Positions 42,173 through 50,105 of a stretch of 64,000 nucleotides of DNA are shown in pieces. Each line of letters begins with the position of its first letter. The stretch's first letter is position 1. The stretch is taken from positions 78,070 to 142,069 of the forward strand of contig JALFNK010000010.1 in assembly GCA_022782405.1 (NCBI GenBank). Reading direction: 5' to 3'. The notes under the pieces were generated by a model, which was not told the DNA's origin, did not search any database, and was given only the letters and a program-made list of their open reading frames with translations. Made by a program: the position numbers and the translations under genes. Origin of the DNA: Alistipes sp. (GTDB lineage Bacteria > Bacteroidota > Bacteroidia > Bacteroidales > Rikenellaceae).

Positions 42173-43642
42173 TTATGAGCGCTTCAGCACGGCCCGCATC
42201 ATCGCCCGAAGGTCGATCTTCTCACGACGGATCAGGTAGGCGACGTAGGCCGCAAGCACTGTTATGTTGAACGTATAGCTGACGAACATATTGCCCGCGC
42301 AGGAGGCCACGGCCTTCGCGGCGGCGAAGACGGCAAGCGCCGCGGCGGTGTATTCGCCCATGCGGCGCCAGTCGTAGGGGGTGGGGAAGAAGCGGCGGTT
42401 GAGCCACCAGCTCACCGCGACCATCGCCGTCTCGCTGGCCAGGCGGGCCCATGCCGCGCCGTAGTAACCCCAGCGGGGGATGAACGAGAAGCCGAAGAGA
42501 AGCATGGCTACGAGGCCCGTGCCCGTTACGACGATTGCCAGCGAGGTGCGCTCCTCGCGCTTGTACCAGAACGAAAGGTTGAGCCAGACGCCCGTGAGGA
42601 CGTTGGCCCCGAGCACCACCGGGAGGATGTAGATGCCCTCGCGGAAGTCGCGCCCGACGATCAGGGCGAACAGGTCGCGGAAGAGCGCTATGCCCAGGAA
42701 GATGAGCATCGAGGCCATGACGTAGTATTTCAACGCCGCGGCGTTCATCGCCACGAACTCCTCCTTGCGGAAGTTCGAGAGGAAGAAGGGCTCGGCCGCC
42801 AGGCGGTACATCTGGTAGAAGAGCATCATCACCACGGCGATCTTCGTGATGGCGCCGTAGACGCCCAGCTGGGCCATGGCCCCCGCGGGCACGAGGTACT
42901 TGATGAGCTGGCGGTCGATGAACTCGTTGGCCGTGCCGGCCAGGCCGCCGACGAGCAGCGGCAGCGAGTAGGCGAAGACGGCGCGCAGCAGGCGGCCGTC
43001 GATGCGCGGCAGCGTGCGGTCGGTGGTTGCGAGGATCGCCGCCCACGTTACGACGCTTGCGGCGAGGTTGGCGACGAAGACCCAGCCTACGCCGAACTCC
43101 GTGCGGAAGAGCCCCGCGGCGCCGAAGGCCACGGCCAGTGCGACGTTCAGCACGACGTTGAGGGCCTTGAGCCCCACGAAGGTCATCGAGCGGCCCTGTT
43201 CGCGCAGCCGCGAGAAGGGGATGCAGGCCGAGACGTCGAAGAGGATGATGAGCCCCACCCAGACGATGTATTCGGGATGGGCGACATAGGCCTCGCCCAT
43301 GGTGCGGGCCACCGTGTCGCGGAAGAGGAGGATCACGGCGAAGAAAAGCACGGCGGCGAGCGACGTGGCGCCCCATGTCGTGGCGAAGAGCTGCCGCTTG
43401 GCCCCCCGGACGTCGCCCCCGGCCTGCTCGGCCTTGGCCGAGAAGCGGAAGTAGCTCGACTCCATGCCCATGGTCAGCAGCGTCAGCGCCAGCGGGATCA
43501 GCGCATAGATGTCCGTAACGATTCCGTAGGCCTCCTGCCCGAAGATCCGGGTATAGTAGGGCGTGAGCAGGTAGCTCAGGAACCGCACGACGATGGTGCT
43601 GATGCCGTAGATGGCGGTCTGTTTGGCCAGTTTTTCGAGCAT
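42173..43642 (-). CDS. Wzx-type oligosaccharide flippase
   Basis: 489-residue membrane protein with about twelve to fourteen helices. LAKQTAIYGISTIVVRFLSY and LLTPYYTRIFGQEAYGIVTD are the typical N-terminal segments of polysaccharide-synthesis flippases of the MATE/MOP superfamily. It probably moves lipid-linked sugars across the inner membrane. It sits in housekeeping surroundings, about ten kilobases from the polysaccharide cluster at 53-64 kb, which has no flippase of its own in this window. A promoter element lies 20 bases upstream. Confidence 0.85.
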   Translation of the reverse strand: MLEKLAKQTAIYGISTIVVRFLSYLLTPYYTRIFGQEAYGIVTDIYALIPLALTLLTMGMESSYFRFSAKAEQAGGDVRGAKRQLFATTWGATSLAAVLFFAVILLFRDTVARTMGEAYVAHPEYIVWVGLIILFDVSACIPFSRLREQGRSMTFVGLKALNVVLNVALAVAFGAAGLFRTEFGVGWVFVANLAASVVTWAAILATTDRTLPRIDGRLLRAVFAYSLPLLVGGLAGTANEFIDRQLIKYLVPAGAMAQLGVYGAITKIAVVMMLFYQMYRLAAEPFFLSNFRKEEFVAMNAAALKYYVMASMLIFLGIALFRDLFALIVGRDFREGIYILPVVLGANVLTGVWLNLSFWYKREERTSLAIVVTGTGLVAMLLFGFSFIPRWGYYGAAWARLASETAMVAVSWWLNRRFFPTPYDWRRMGEYTAAALAVFAAAKAVASCAGNMFVSYTFNITVLAAYVAYLIRREKIDLRAMMRAVLKRS

Positions 43643-43661
43643 GATGCAGGCTTATAGGCAG

Positions 43662-43669
43662 CAAAGATA
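43662..43669 (-). promoter_or_regulatory. -7 promoter element of the flippase gene
   Basis: TATCTTTG on the minus strand, 19 bases before the ATG at 43642; the expected -33 position holds only an A/T run. Confidence 0.55.
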
Positions 43670-43682
43670 CAAATTTCGCCGG

Positions 43683-43703
43683 AAAAAAGCCCTGCCGTAG
43701 GGC
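43683..43703 (-). terminator. Intrinsic terminator between corA and the flippase gene
   Basis: On the minus strand a five-base GCCCT/AGGGC stem with a five-base loop is followed by six T residues. A second 8-base stem (43705-43712 with 43716-43723) lies just upstream. The rest of the 283-base gap (to 43925) shows no gene. Confidence 0.65.
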
Positions 43704-43925
43704 CCTTCTTTCAAAGAAAGAAGTCCCCGCAGGAAAATTCGGAGACTTTCGGGGAAGGACCGTTGCCGGGCCGGCCGTCTTCCGGACGGTCGGCGGTGTG
43801 TTTCCCGGACATGCGGCGGGGACGTTTTTCGGGTCGGTCGGCTGTGCGGCATACCGGGCGCGGATGCGGGGCGGCTTCGGCGGACATACCGAGCGGCGCA
43901 GAGCCGGGCGGGCATCCGCTCCGGG

Positions 43926-44909
43926 TCAGAGCCACTTCTTGTAGCGGAAGAACCAGATCGTGAGCACCGAGCAGATGATCATCAGCGCGATGGCGAAGAG
44001 GTAGCCCAGCGGGATGACCGTACCGTTGGAGAGGGTCAGGTGCCAGTCCAGCTCGGGCATCGCCTTGAAGTTCATGCCGTAGATCGAGGCGATGAGCGTC
44101 GCGGGCATGAAGATCACGGCCGCCACCGAGAAGATCTTGACGATGCCGTTCTGCTCGATGTTGATCAGACCCAGCGCGGCATCCTGGATGTAGTCGAGTC
44201 GCTGGAAGCTGAAGTCGGCGTGGTTGATGAGCGAATTGACGTCCTTGATCATCAGCTGCAGACGCGGGTAGATATCGTTCGGGAAGCGCTCCGAGCGCAG
44301 GATGCCCGAGAGGACGCGCTGGCGGTCGAAGATGTTCTCGCGCAGCGACATCGTGCTCTCCTGCAGGGCGCTGATGCGGTGCAGCACCTCCTTGTCGATC
44401 GAATCCTCCGAGTTGATGTCCTTCGAGAGGGCCCCGACCTGCTTGGCGATGAGCTCCACGAGGTCGGCGTCGAAGTCGATGCGCACCTCCAGCAGCGAGA
44501 TGAACAGGTGGTAGCCCGTCGAGTAGCTGCGGTAGTTCATCTGCAGGCGTTTCTCCGTCTCGCGGAAAGTCCGGAACTCGGCGTTGCGCACCGAGACCAG
44601 CACGCCTTCGTTGGAGATGATGAACGACACGGGCTCGACGATGAACGAGTCGCCCGTGGGGATGAAGAAGTTCGAATTGGAGATGATGGCGTTCTCGTTC
44701 TCGGAGTATTTCGAGGTCGATTCGATCTCCTCGACCTGCTGGCGGGTCTGGAGGCTGATCTCCATGAAGTTCTCGACGGCTTTCTGCTCCTTGATCGTCG
44801 GCGAGAGCATGTCGATCCACAGAATGTCGTCGTAGCCCAGCTCGTCGAAGAGCCGGGTGTCGGCATTGCGGATGATCTTGTTGTACTGCTTGAGGTAAAT
44901 CGTAATCAT
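43926..44909 (-). CDS. corA: CorA-family magnesium/divalent cation transporter
   Basis: 327 residues. The soluble N-terminal domain carries the long helices of the family (VLHRISALQESTMSLRENIF). Two C-terminal membrane helices follow, with the signature YGMNF near residue 277 between them and a terminal FFRYKKWL. It acts as a pentameric Mg2+/Co2+ channel in the inner membrane. It lies 67 bases downstream of the MqnA-like gene and is separated from the flippase gene by a terminator. Confidence 0.88.
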   Translation of the reverse strand: MITIYLKQYNKIIRNADTRLFDELGYDDILWIDMLSPTIKEQKAVENFMEISLQTRQQVEEIESTSKYSENENAIISNSNFFIPTGDSFIVEPVSFIISNEGVLVSVRNAEFRTFRETEKRLQMNYRSYSTGYHLFISLLEVRIDFDADLVELIAKQVGALSKDINSEDSIDKEVLHRISALQESTMSLRENIFDRQRVLSGILRSERFPNDIYPRLQLMIKDVNSLINHADFSFQRLDYIQDAALGLINIEQNGIVKIFSVAAVIFMPATLIASIYGMNFKAMPELDWHLTLSNGTVIPLGYLFAIALMIICSVLTIWFFRYKKWL

Positions 44910-44976
44910 AAGTCGCTCTCTGTGAAGTTCTCGAATCCGTGGGCATGAGAGAGGCGGGCGGGGCCCGCTAACCTCT

Positions 44977-45537
44977 TCAGCCGGGATTCGCCCGGGGAGC
45001 GACTTTGATGCCGGCGTCCCAGAACTGCTGGAGCGCCTGGTTCTTTTCGTTGTCGAAGATGTAGTCGAAGCCCGAGAGCGCCTCGTAGGCCCGCAGCGGA
45101 TCGAGCTCCGGAGATGCCTCCATCATCGCCTCGTATCCGCGTTCGAGCCCGTAGGTCAGCGCGTACTGCAGCGCCTCGATCGTGTCGGGGTCCGTGTCGG
45201 CGCGGGCCACCCACACCGCAAAGGCGAAGGGCAGCTCGCCGCACTGCTCCTTCCAGTTGCCGACCAGCGGGTCGTCGCTCGCAAGCAGCGCCTCGCGCTC
45301 CGCCGCGACGCCTCCGACGCAATACTCCGTGACGGTGCGCGCATCGGCAAGCAGCGGCACGGCCGTGAAGGGAATCAGGGCGATGTCGGCCTTGTGTTCG
45401 AGAAAATCCTGGATGACGGTGTCGGGATCGGACAACAGCAACTCGGCGCGAAGGTTACCTTCGTGCCGGATACCATAGATGAATGGCGTCGTGCTGAGGC
45501 ACGACACGGCGGCTATACGGGGTACTATGACCATCAT
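44977..45537 (-). CDS. MqnA-like protein with missing middle (probably not a functional chorismate dehydratase)
   Basis: 186 residues, against roughly 250 or more for MqnA. RIAAVSCLSTTPFIYGIRHE matches the MqnA N terminus, but the family's N-T-x-P-F has Ser in place of Asn. FLEHKADIALIPFTAVPLL and EYCVGGVAAEREALLASDDP follow. The frame then jumps directly to GELPFAFAVWVAR, a segment normally about 70 residues later. The skipped part holds the conserved SRTS substrate-binding region. The C-terminal part is normal in pattern. The frame is uninterrupted and has its own promoter, so this is a maintained variant rather than a frameshifted relic (inference). Confidence 0.6.
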   Translation of the reverse strand: MMVIVPRIAAVSCLSTTPFIYGIRHEGNLRAELLLSDPDTVIQDFLEHKADIALIPFTAVPLLADARTVTEYCVGGVAAEREALLASDDPLVGNWKEQCGELPFAFAVWVARADTDPDTIEALQYALTYGLERGYEAMMEASPELDPLRAYEALSGFDYIFDNEKNQALQQFWDAGIKVAPRANPG

Positions 45538-45568
45538 CCATACGGTGTGAGACTGTTGGTTCCGACCA

Positions 45569-45576
45569 CAAAGATA
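45569..45576 (-). promoter_or_regulatory. -7 promoter element of the MqnA-like gene
   Basis: TATCTTTG on the minus strand, 31 bases before the ATG at 45537, with an A/T-rich -33 region but no exact TTTG. Confidence 0.55.
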
Positions 45577-45702
45577 CGTTTAATTCTCGAAAAACGCTAC
45601 CCGAAAATCCATATTGCCGCAAAATTTTCGGTTTTTCCGCCTCCGCGGGGACGTTTCCCCGCCTCCCGGGCGGGGCGGGATCCCCCTCTCCCGGACACAG
45701 AA

Positions 45703-45728
45703 ACCCCGGAGCCGGCCGGCTCCGGGGT
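45703..45728. terminator. Perfect palindrome between GH27 and MqnA-like genes
   Basis: A perfect 26-base palindrome (ACCCCGGAGCCGG and its complement) lies 31 bases after the GH27 stop. On the minus strand it is followed by TTTCTG, a weak terminator tail. Confidence 0.65.
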
Positions 45729-45758
45729 CTTCATGCGTTCATGTTCCGGTCCCCGGGA

Positions 45759-46994
45759 TCAGCGTTCGGCGACGGGCTTCAGGCGGTAGAGGACGACATC
45801 CTCGGCCGGGATGACCACGCTACGCGGACGGTCCGTGCGGAAGCTCTTGCCGCCGTTCCACAGGTCGCGGCCCTCATAGACGATGCGGTCGAAGGCCGTG
45901 GAGCGCTGCGAAACCTCCGTGTCGGTGAAGCAGTAGAGCAGCCAGTCGATCTCATAGGTGCGCTCCTCGAGCGTGCGGTTGAAGAGGCAGAAGGCCCATT
46001 CGCCGTCGGCCAGGGGCTTGAACCAGATCTCGATGCCGTTGTCGGTGGCGTAGCGCAGTCCCTGCACGCCCAGCGGGTCCTGGTCGATGGCGATCACCTC
46101 GCGGTCGGTGAGGATCGCCGCCGTCTGGTCCGACATCGTGCGGATGTCGTTGCCCAGGATCAGCGGCGCGGCCATCATGCACCAGAGCGTGAAGTGCGCG
46201 CGGTCCTGGTTGACCGACATGCCGTTGCCCACCTCGAGCATGTCGGGGTCGTTCCAGTGGCCCGGGCCGGCGTAGCGGCGCAGCCGGGCGTTGTCGTCGA
46301 GGTTCTGCATCACCGTGCGGGGCTTCCAGTCGCCCGTAAAAGCCTTCGGATCGGAGAACGAGAGGCCGATGTCGCCCGTCGTGCGCCACATGTGGCCCAC
46401 CTCGGAGGCCCACTCCCAGGGCTTGTTCGTGCCCCACTCGCACATCGAGAAGAGAATCGGGCGTCCGGCGGCGCGCAGGGCGTCGCGCATGAGCGTGTAG
46501 GCCCCCTTGGGGTTGATGTCCGCCGTGTTGCACCAGTCGTACTTCAGGTAGTCGATGCCCCAGCGGGCGTACTGCAGGGCGTCCTGGTATTCGTGGCCGA
46601 AGCTGCCGAAGCGGCCGGCGCAGGTCGTGCGCCCGGCGTCGGAGTAGATGCCCAGCTTGAGTCCTTTGGCATGGACGTAGTCCGCAAGGGCCTTCATGCC
46701 GCTCGGAAAGCGCGTCGTATCGCATTGCGGGAATCCGTCGGCGTCGCGCTCCGGGGCATGCCAGCAGTCGTCGAGGTTGATGTAGACGTAGCCGGCCTCG
46801 GCAAGGCCCGAATCGACCAGCGCGTCGGCCATCTCGCGGATCATCCGTTCGTCGATGTTGCAGCCGAATTTGTTCCAGGAGTTCCACCCCATCGGGGGCG
46901 TGTCGGCCAGCCCCTCCCACTTTTGGGCCGAGGCGGTCGCGGCGCCGACGAGGGCGGCGCAGAGAAGAATCAGGTGTTTCATGGCGAATTTCAT
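45759..46994 (-). CDS. GH27 alpha-galactosidase
   Basis: 411 residues with a signal peptide (HLILLCAALVGAATASAQ). The catalytic domain begins LADTPPMGWNSWNKFGCNID. The nucleophile is Asp153 in YLKYDWC and the acid/base is Asp208 in MWRTTGDI; GHWNDPDMLEVGNG and LGNDIRTMS are also GH27 landmarks. The C-terminal beta-sandwich starts near YATDNGIEIWFKPL. It should cleave terminal alpha-galactose (or alpha-N-acetylgalactosamine) from glycans in the periplasm. It is single, without SusC/D partners. Starts at 46994 or 46982 are possible. Confidence 0.9.
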   Translation of the reverse strand: MKFAMKHLILLCAALVGAATASAQKWEGLADTPPMGWNSWNKFGCNIDERMIREMADALVDSGLAEAGYVYINLDDCWHAPERDADGFPQCDTTRFPSGMKALADYVHAKGLKLGIYSDAGRTTCAGRFGSFGHEYQDALQYARWGIDYLKYDWCNTADINPKGAYTLMRDALRAAGRPILFSMCEWGTNKPWEWASEVGHMWRTTGDIGLSFSDPKAFTGDWKPRTVMQNLDDNARLRRYAGPGHWNDPDMLEVGNGMSVNQDRAHFTLWCMMAAPLILGNDIRTMSDQTAAILTDREVIAIDQDPLGVQGLRYATDNGIEIWFKPLADGEWAFCLFNRTLEERTYEIDWLLYCFTDTEVSQRSTAFDRIVYEGRDLWNGGKSFRTDRPRSVVIPAEDVVLYRLKPVAER

Positions 46995-47015
46995 TGGTGT
47001 TCGTTTTTCCGGAAA

Positions 47016-47023
47016 CAAAGATA
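47016..47023 (-). promoter_or_regulatory. -7 promoter element of the GH27 gene
   Basis: TATCTTTG on the minus strand, 21 bases before ATG 46994; no clear TTTG box upstream. Confidence 0.55.
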
Positions 47024-47051
47024 ACCCCTTTCGGCGAATTCCAGGATGTGC

Positions 47052-47239
47052 TTTTCCACTTTTCGTGTAAAAAATGCGCCGATCTCTTGACAAGGGGGGC
47101 GTGCCGTATATTTGCCTCCGGAATCCACAACCGGATCGCCCCGCAGCGGGCGGTTATCGACAATGGCGAACCATTCGGTTTCAGTAGGTTGTGCCGACTT
47201 ATCCACATCCATTCACATTTTATCCACGGTTTATCCACG
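47052..47239 (+). other. Cluster of DnaA-box-like sequences (candidate replication origin)
   Basis: Within the 459-base gap between divergent GH27 and comEC genes, TTATCCACA (47199-47207) matches the DnaA box exactly. TTATCCACG occurs twice (47220-47228, 47231-47239), TTATCGACA once (47154-47162) and TTTTCCACT once (47052-47060). All point the same way. A TATATTTG (47107-47114), which also fits a promoter -7 element, lies among them. Genes to the left are mostly minus strand and genes to the right plus strand. No coding sequence is evident; the remaining 47240-47420 is GC-rich with no features. Confidence 0.45.
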
Positions 47240-47420
47240 GATTTTTCAACACTCCGGCCGTTTGCGGCCCGCTCCTTCCCGCCCTTCCCGTCCCGTCGTG
47301 TTCCGGAGGGGCCCCGGGCCCCGTCCGCCGGCGAACGGCGTGAAGGCCGACCTTGCGGAGGTCGAGCGCGGCTGGGAGCTCTTCGTGCGGTAGACGGCGG
47401 TGTTTTCGGGGCGAATTTCC

Positions 47421-47428
47421 TATCTTTG
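47421..47428 (+). promoter_or_regulatory. -7 promoter element of comEC
   Basis: TATCTTTG fits TAnnTTTG, 25 bases before the ATG at 47454. Confidence 0.55.
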
Positions 47429-47453
47429 CGGACAGAACAGATCCGTCCGCCCC

Positions 47454-48935
47454 ATGTTTTCGATCGAGCAGCTGCTCCGGCGCCTCGAGTGCATGCCGAT
47501 GCTGAAGGTGCTCGTGCCCTTCGCCGCCGGCATCCTCCTGGCCGAACGTTTCACGTTGCCCCTGTGGTTCACCGCAGGGGCTTTCGTGCTGTGCGGGGTC
47601 GTGACCCTGCTGCTGCGGGCCGCCCCGGCGTTGGTGGGCATGCTCTGCGCGGCGGGTTTCGGCGTCGCACAGCTGCACGAACGCCCCGTTGCGGTGCCGT
47701 TCGGCGTCGCAACGGCTTGGGAGATCGTCGTGGAGGAGGCTCCCGCCGACAGGGGCCGTTATGCGGTCGTCGATGCCCGGGTGCGGCTGTGGCGCGACCC
47801 CGCCTCGGGCCGTTGGCATTCCGTGCGCGAGCGGGTGCGGCTCTATGCCGATTCGGCGCTGCATCTCTCCGGCGGCGAGTGCCTCGTATGCCGTGCCGCA
47901 CTCCGCGATTTCCGGGGCGGGGCGGAGAGCTACCGCCGCCTGATGCGACGCTGCGGTTATGCCGGGACGATGTGGGCGGGACCCTCGTCGTTGCTCGAAA
48001 GACAGCCGCCGCAGGCTCCCGGAATCCATCTCCGGGCCGTCGCAACGCTCGGGCGTCTGCCCCTTTCCGAAGACGCCTCGGCCGTGGTGCGCGCCATGAC
48101 GGCCGGCGACCGCAGCGGCATCGGGACGGAGTTGCGGGAGGCTTATGCGCGCAGCGGCTTTTCGTACCTGCTGGCCGTCTCGGGCCTGCATACGGGCATC
48201 GTCTTCGCGCTGGTGAACCTGCTGTTGTGGTGGATGCCCCTGCTGCGGCGGGGCCATCTGCTGCGCAACATCGTGGTCGTCGCGGCGGTGTGGTGCTTCG
48301 TGGCCGCGGCCGGTTTCCCGCCCAGCGCCGTGCGGGCCGCCGTCATGTGCACGCTGCTGCAGGCAGCCCTCGCCTCGGCCTCGGAGTATGTCGCCATGAA
48401 CGCCCTGGCCGCGGCGGCCTTCGGCATGCTTCTCTGGAATCCCGCCTGGATCGGCGACATCAGCTTCAACCTCTCGTTCCTGGCCGTGGCGGGAATCCTT
48501 GCGTGGGGCGTGCCCCTCTGCCGGCGGCTGCGCGGTCGGAATCGGATGGTGCGTCCGGTCGTGGAGGCCTATCTGATCAGCCTTGCGGCCACGTTGGCCA
48601 CGGCGCCCCTCGTGGCCCATACCTTCTCGCTGGTGCCGCTCGCCGGAGTGCTCGCGAATCCCGTGGCGATCCTGCTGGCGACGGTCGTCGTCTTCGGCGG
48701 GGCGCTGTGGCTGCTCCTCCCGGCCGCATGGCTCGCTCCGGTGGTGGCCCTTCCGGTCGGTGCCGCGGCCGAAGGGATCAATGCATTGGCCCGCTGGGTG
48801 GCCGCGATGCCCCGGGGCGCCGTCGAGACGACGCTCGGGGAGGGGTGGACGGCGGCCCTCTATGCGGCTTATGCGCTGCTGACGCTCCTCGCGTGGAGCT
48901 ACAAACCGAAAAAAAGGCTATTTTTGTCCCAATGA
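47454..48935 (+). CDS. comEC: ComEC/Rec2-family competence protein
   Basis: 493 residues. N-terminal helices and a DUF4131-like OB region are followed by the competence domain: MTAGDRSGIGTELREAYARSG, then FSYLLAVSGLHTGIVFALVN, the family signature. PPSAVRAAVMCTLLQAAL and NPAWIGDISFNLSFLAVAGI follow among several helices. The metallo-beta-lactamase domain of longer ComEC proteins is absent, as in many Bacteroidetes members. The protein forms the inner-membrane DNA uptake channel. The start at 47454 is set by the promoter at 47421. Confidence 0.85.
   Translation: MFSIEQLLRRLECMPMLKVLVPFAAGILLAERFTLPLWFTAGAFVLCGVVTLLLRAAPALVGMLCAAGFGVAQLHERPVAVPFGVATAWEIVVEEAPADRGRYAVVDARVRLWRDPASGRWHSVRERVRLYADSALHLSGGECLVCRAALRDFRGGAESYRRLMRRCGYAGTMWAGPSSLLERQPPQAPGIHLRAVATLGRLPLSEDASAVVRAMTAGDRSGIGTELREAYARSGFSYLLAVSGLHTGIVFALVNLLLWWMPLLRRGHLLRNIVVVAAVWCFVAAAGFPPSAVRAAVMCTLLQAALASASEYVAMNALAAAAFGMLLWNPAWIGDISFNLSFLAVAGILAWGVPLCRRLRGRNRMVRPVVEAYLISLAATLATAPLVAHTFSLVPLAGVLANPVAILLATVVVFGGALWLLLPAAWLAPVVALPVGAAAEGINALARWVAAMPRGAVETTLGEGWTAALYAAYALLTLLAWSYKPKKRLFLSQ
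48919..48926 (+). promoter_or_regulatory. Internal -7 promoter element before the methyltransferase gene
   Basis: TATTTTTG lies in the last codons of comEC and ends five bases before the ATG at 48932. If used, the transcript would be leaderless. Confidence 0.4.
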
Positions 48936-50080
48936 TAACGCCCGAAGAGTATATCCTGCTGCAGACCCCCGCATTGCGCGAAGCGGTCGCCGCCGCCCGC
49001 GGGCGCGATCCGCTGGAGGTGGCCCTCGACGCCCGCATTCCCCATGCGCGGCTGGTGGCCACGCAGGTCAAGTACCTCGCCCGCGCGCAGCACAAGCTCC
49101 CAAGCTTCGCCGCGGCGCAGTGTATCCTGCCGCCGCGGGCCTTCGAGCAGGCCTCGAGCGAGGCGTGCGCCGCACACAAGGAGATTTCGGGCGATGCGGT
49201 GCTGGACCTCACCTGCGGCCTCGGGGTCGATACCTTCTATTTGAGCCGCCGCTTCCGGCACGTCGTGGCCCTCGAGAGCGACCCCCTGCTGGCGCGCATC
49301 ACCTCCGACAACCTCGCGCGCCTCGGGGTGCGCAACGTCGAGATCCTCGCGCTGCGCGCCGAGGAGTATCTCGCCCGCGAAGGGCTGCATTTCGACTGGA
49401 TCTATGCCGATCCCGACCGCCGCTCGGCCGCAGGCCTCAAGCAGCTGCGGCTCGAGGCCTGCTCGCCCGACATCCTCGCCCTGCGACCGCTCATCGAACG
49501 CGCCGCGCCGCGCCTCTGTCTGAAGAACTCGCCGCTGTTCGACGTCGCGGAGGCCTTGCGCCTCTTCCCGCAAAGCCGCGTGGAGGTTCTTTCGCTCGGG
49601 GGCGAGTGCAAGGAGGTGCTCGTCTATGCCGACGGCCGGGGGCCCGCACGGACGGCCACGGCCCTCGGGCTGGGCTCCTGTATGGCGAAGGGTGCGGAGG
49701 ATGTGGAGGTACCGCCCCCGGCGTTCGATCCGGAGCGCTACCGCTGGCTGGTGATCCCCGATGTGGCGCTGCAGAAGGCCCGCCTTGTGAGGCATCATTT
49801 GGCCGGGCGTGCCGACTGCTGGAGCGAAAATTCCTACGGATTCGCCGCGGAACGCCCCGAAGGGGTGCTGGGACGTGTCTGCGAAATCGAGCGGATCGAA
49901 CCTTACGACCCGCGGCGCCTCAAGCGCGCCTGGAAGGGGCTCGGCGCCGAGGTGCTCAAGCGCGACTTTCCCCTCGCAACCGAGGAGCTCATGCGCCGCC
50001 TGGGACTCCATGCAGGGGCGGATCTGCGCGTGGCCTTTACGAAAACGGGGAACGATTTTTGGGCGATTCGCCTAAAATAG
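48932..50080 (+). CDS. Class I SAM-dependent methyltransferase with THUMP-like C-terminal domain
   Basis: 382 residues. After a helical N terminus (ITPEEYILLQTPALREAV) comes the SAM-binding core: DAVLDLTCGLGVDTFYLSRR, VVALESDPLLARITSDNL and FDWIYADPDRRS, where a DPxR motif stands at the catalytic position. The C-terminal domain (LRVAFTKTGNDFWAIRLK) is THUMP-like. The target is probably RNA but unknown. The start overlaps the comEC stop by four bases, and the final codons contain the next gene's promoter. Confidence 0.8.
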   Translation: MITPEEYILLQTPALREAVAAARGRDPLEVALDARIPHARLVATQVKYLARAQHKLPSFAAAQCILPPRAFEQASSEACAAHKEISGDAVLDLTCGLGVDTFYLSRRFRHVVALESDPLLARITSDNLARLGVRNVEILALRAEEYLAREGLHFDWIYADPDRRSAAGLKQLRLEACSPDILALRPLIERAAPRLCLKNSPLFDVAEALRLFPQSRVEVLSLGGECKEVLVYADGRGPARTATALGLGSCMAKGAEDVEVPPPAFDPERYRWLVIPDVALQKARLVRHHLAGRADCWSENSYGFAAERPEGVLGRVCEIERIEPYDPRRLKRAWKGLGAEVLKRDFPLATEELMRRLGLHAGADLRVAFTKTGNDFWAIRLK

Positions 50081-50089
50081 CTATCTTTG
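50058..50089 (+). promoter_or_regulatory. Bacteroidetes-type promoter for the BrkB-DUF2520-kdsC operon
   Basis: TTTG (50058-50061) and TATCTTTG (50082-50089) are separated by exactly 20 bases. The -33 box lies inside the end of the methyltransferase gene; the ATG follows 17 bases after the -7 element. Confidence 0.8.
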
Positions 50090-50105
50090 TGTCAATAGCA
50101 CGACC

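Noticed and set aside
47081..47112. TTGACA/TATATT as a sigma-70 style promoter in the comEC upstream gap
   Set aside because: The spacing (14 bases) is wrong for that promoter type, and this phylum uses TTTG/TAnnTTTG elements. The AT-rich element is more simply part of the DnaA-box region or a stand-alone -7 element.
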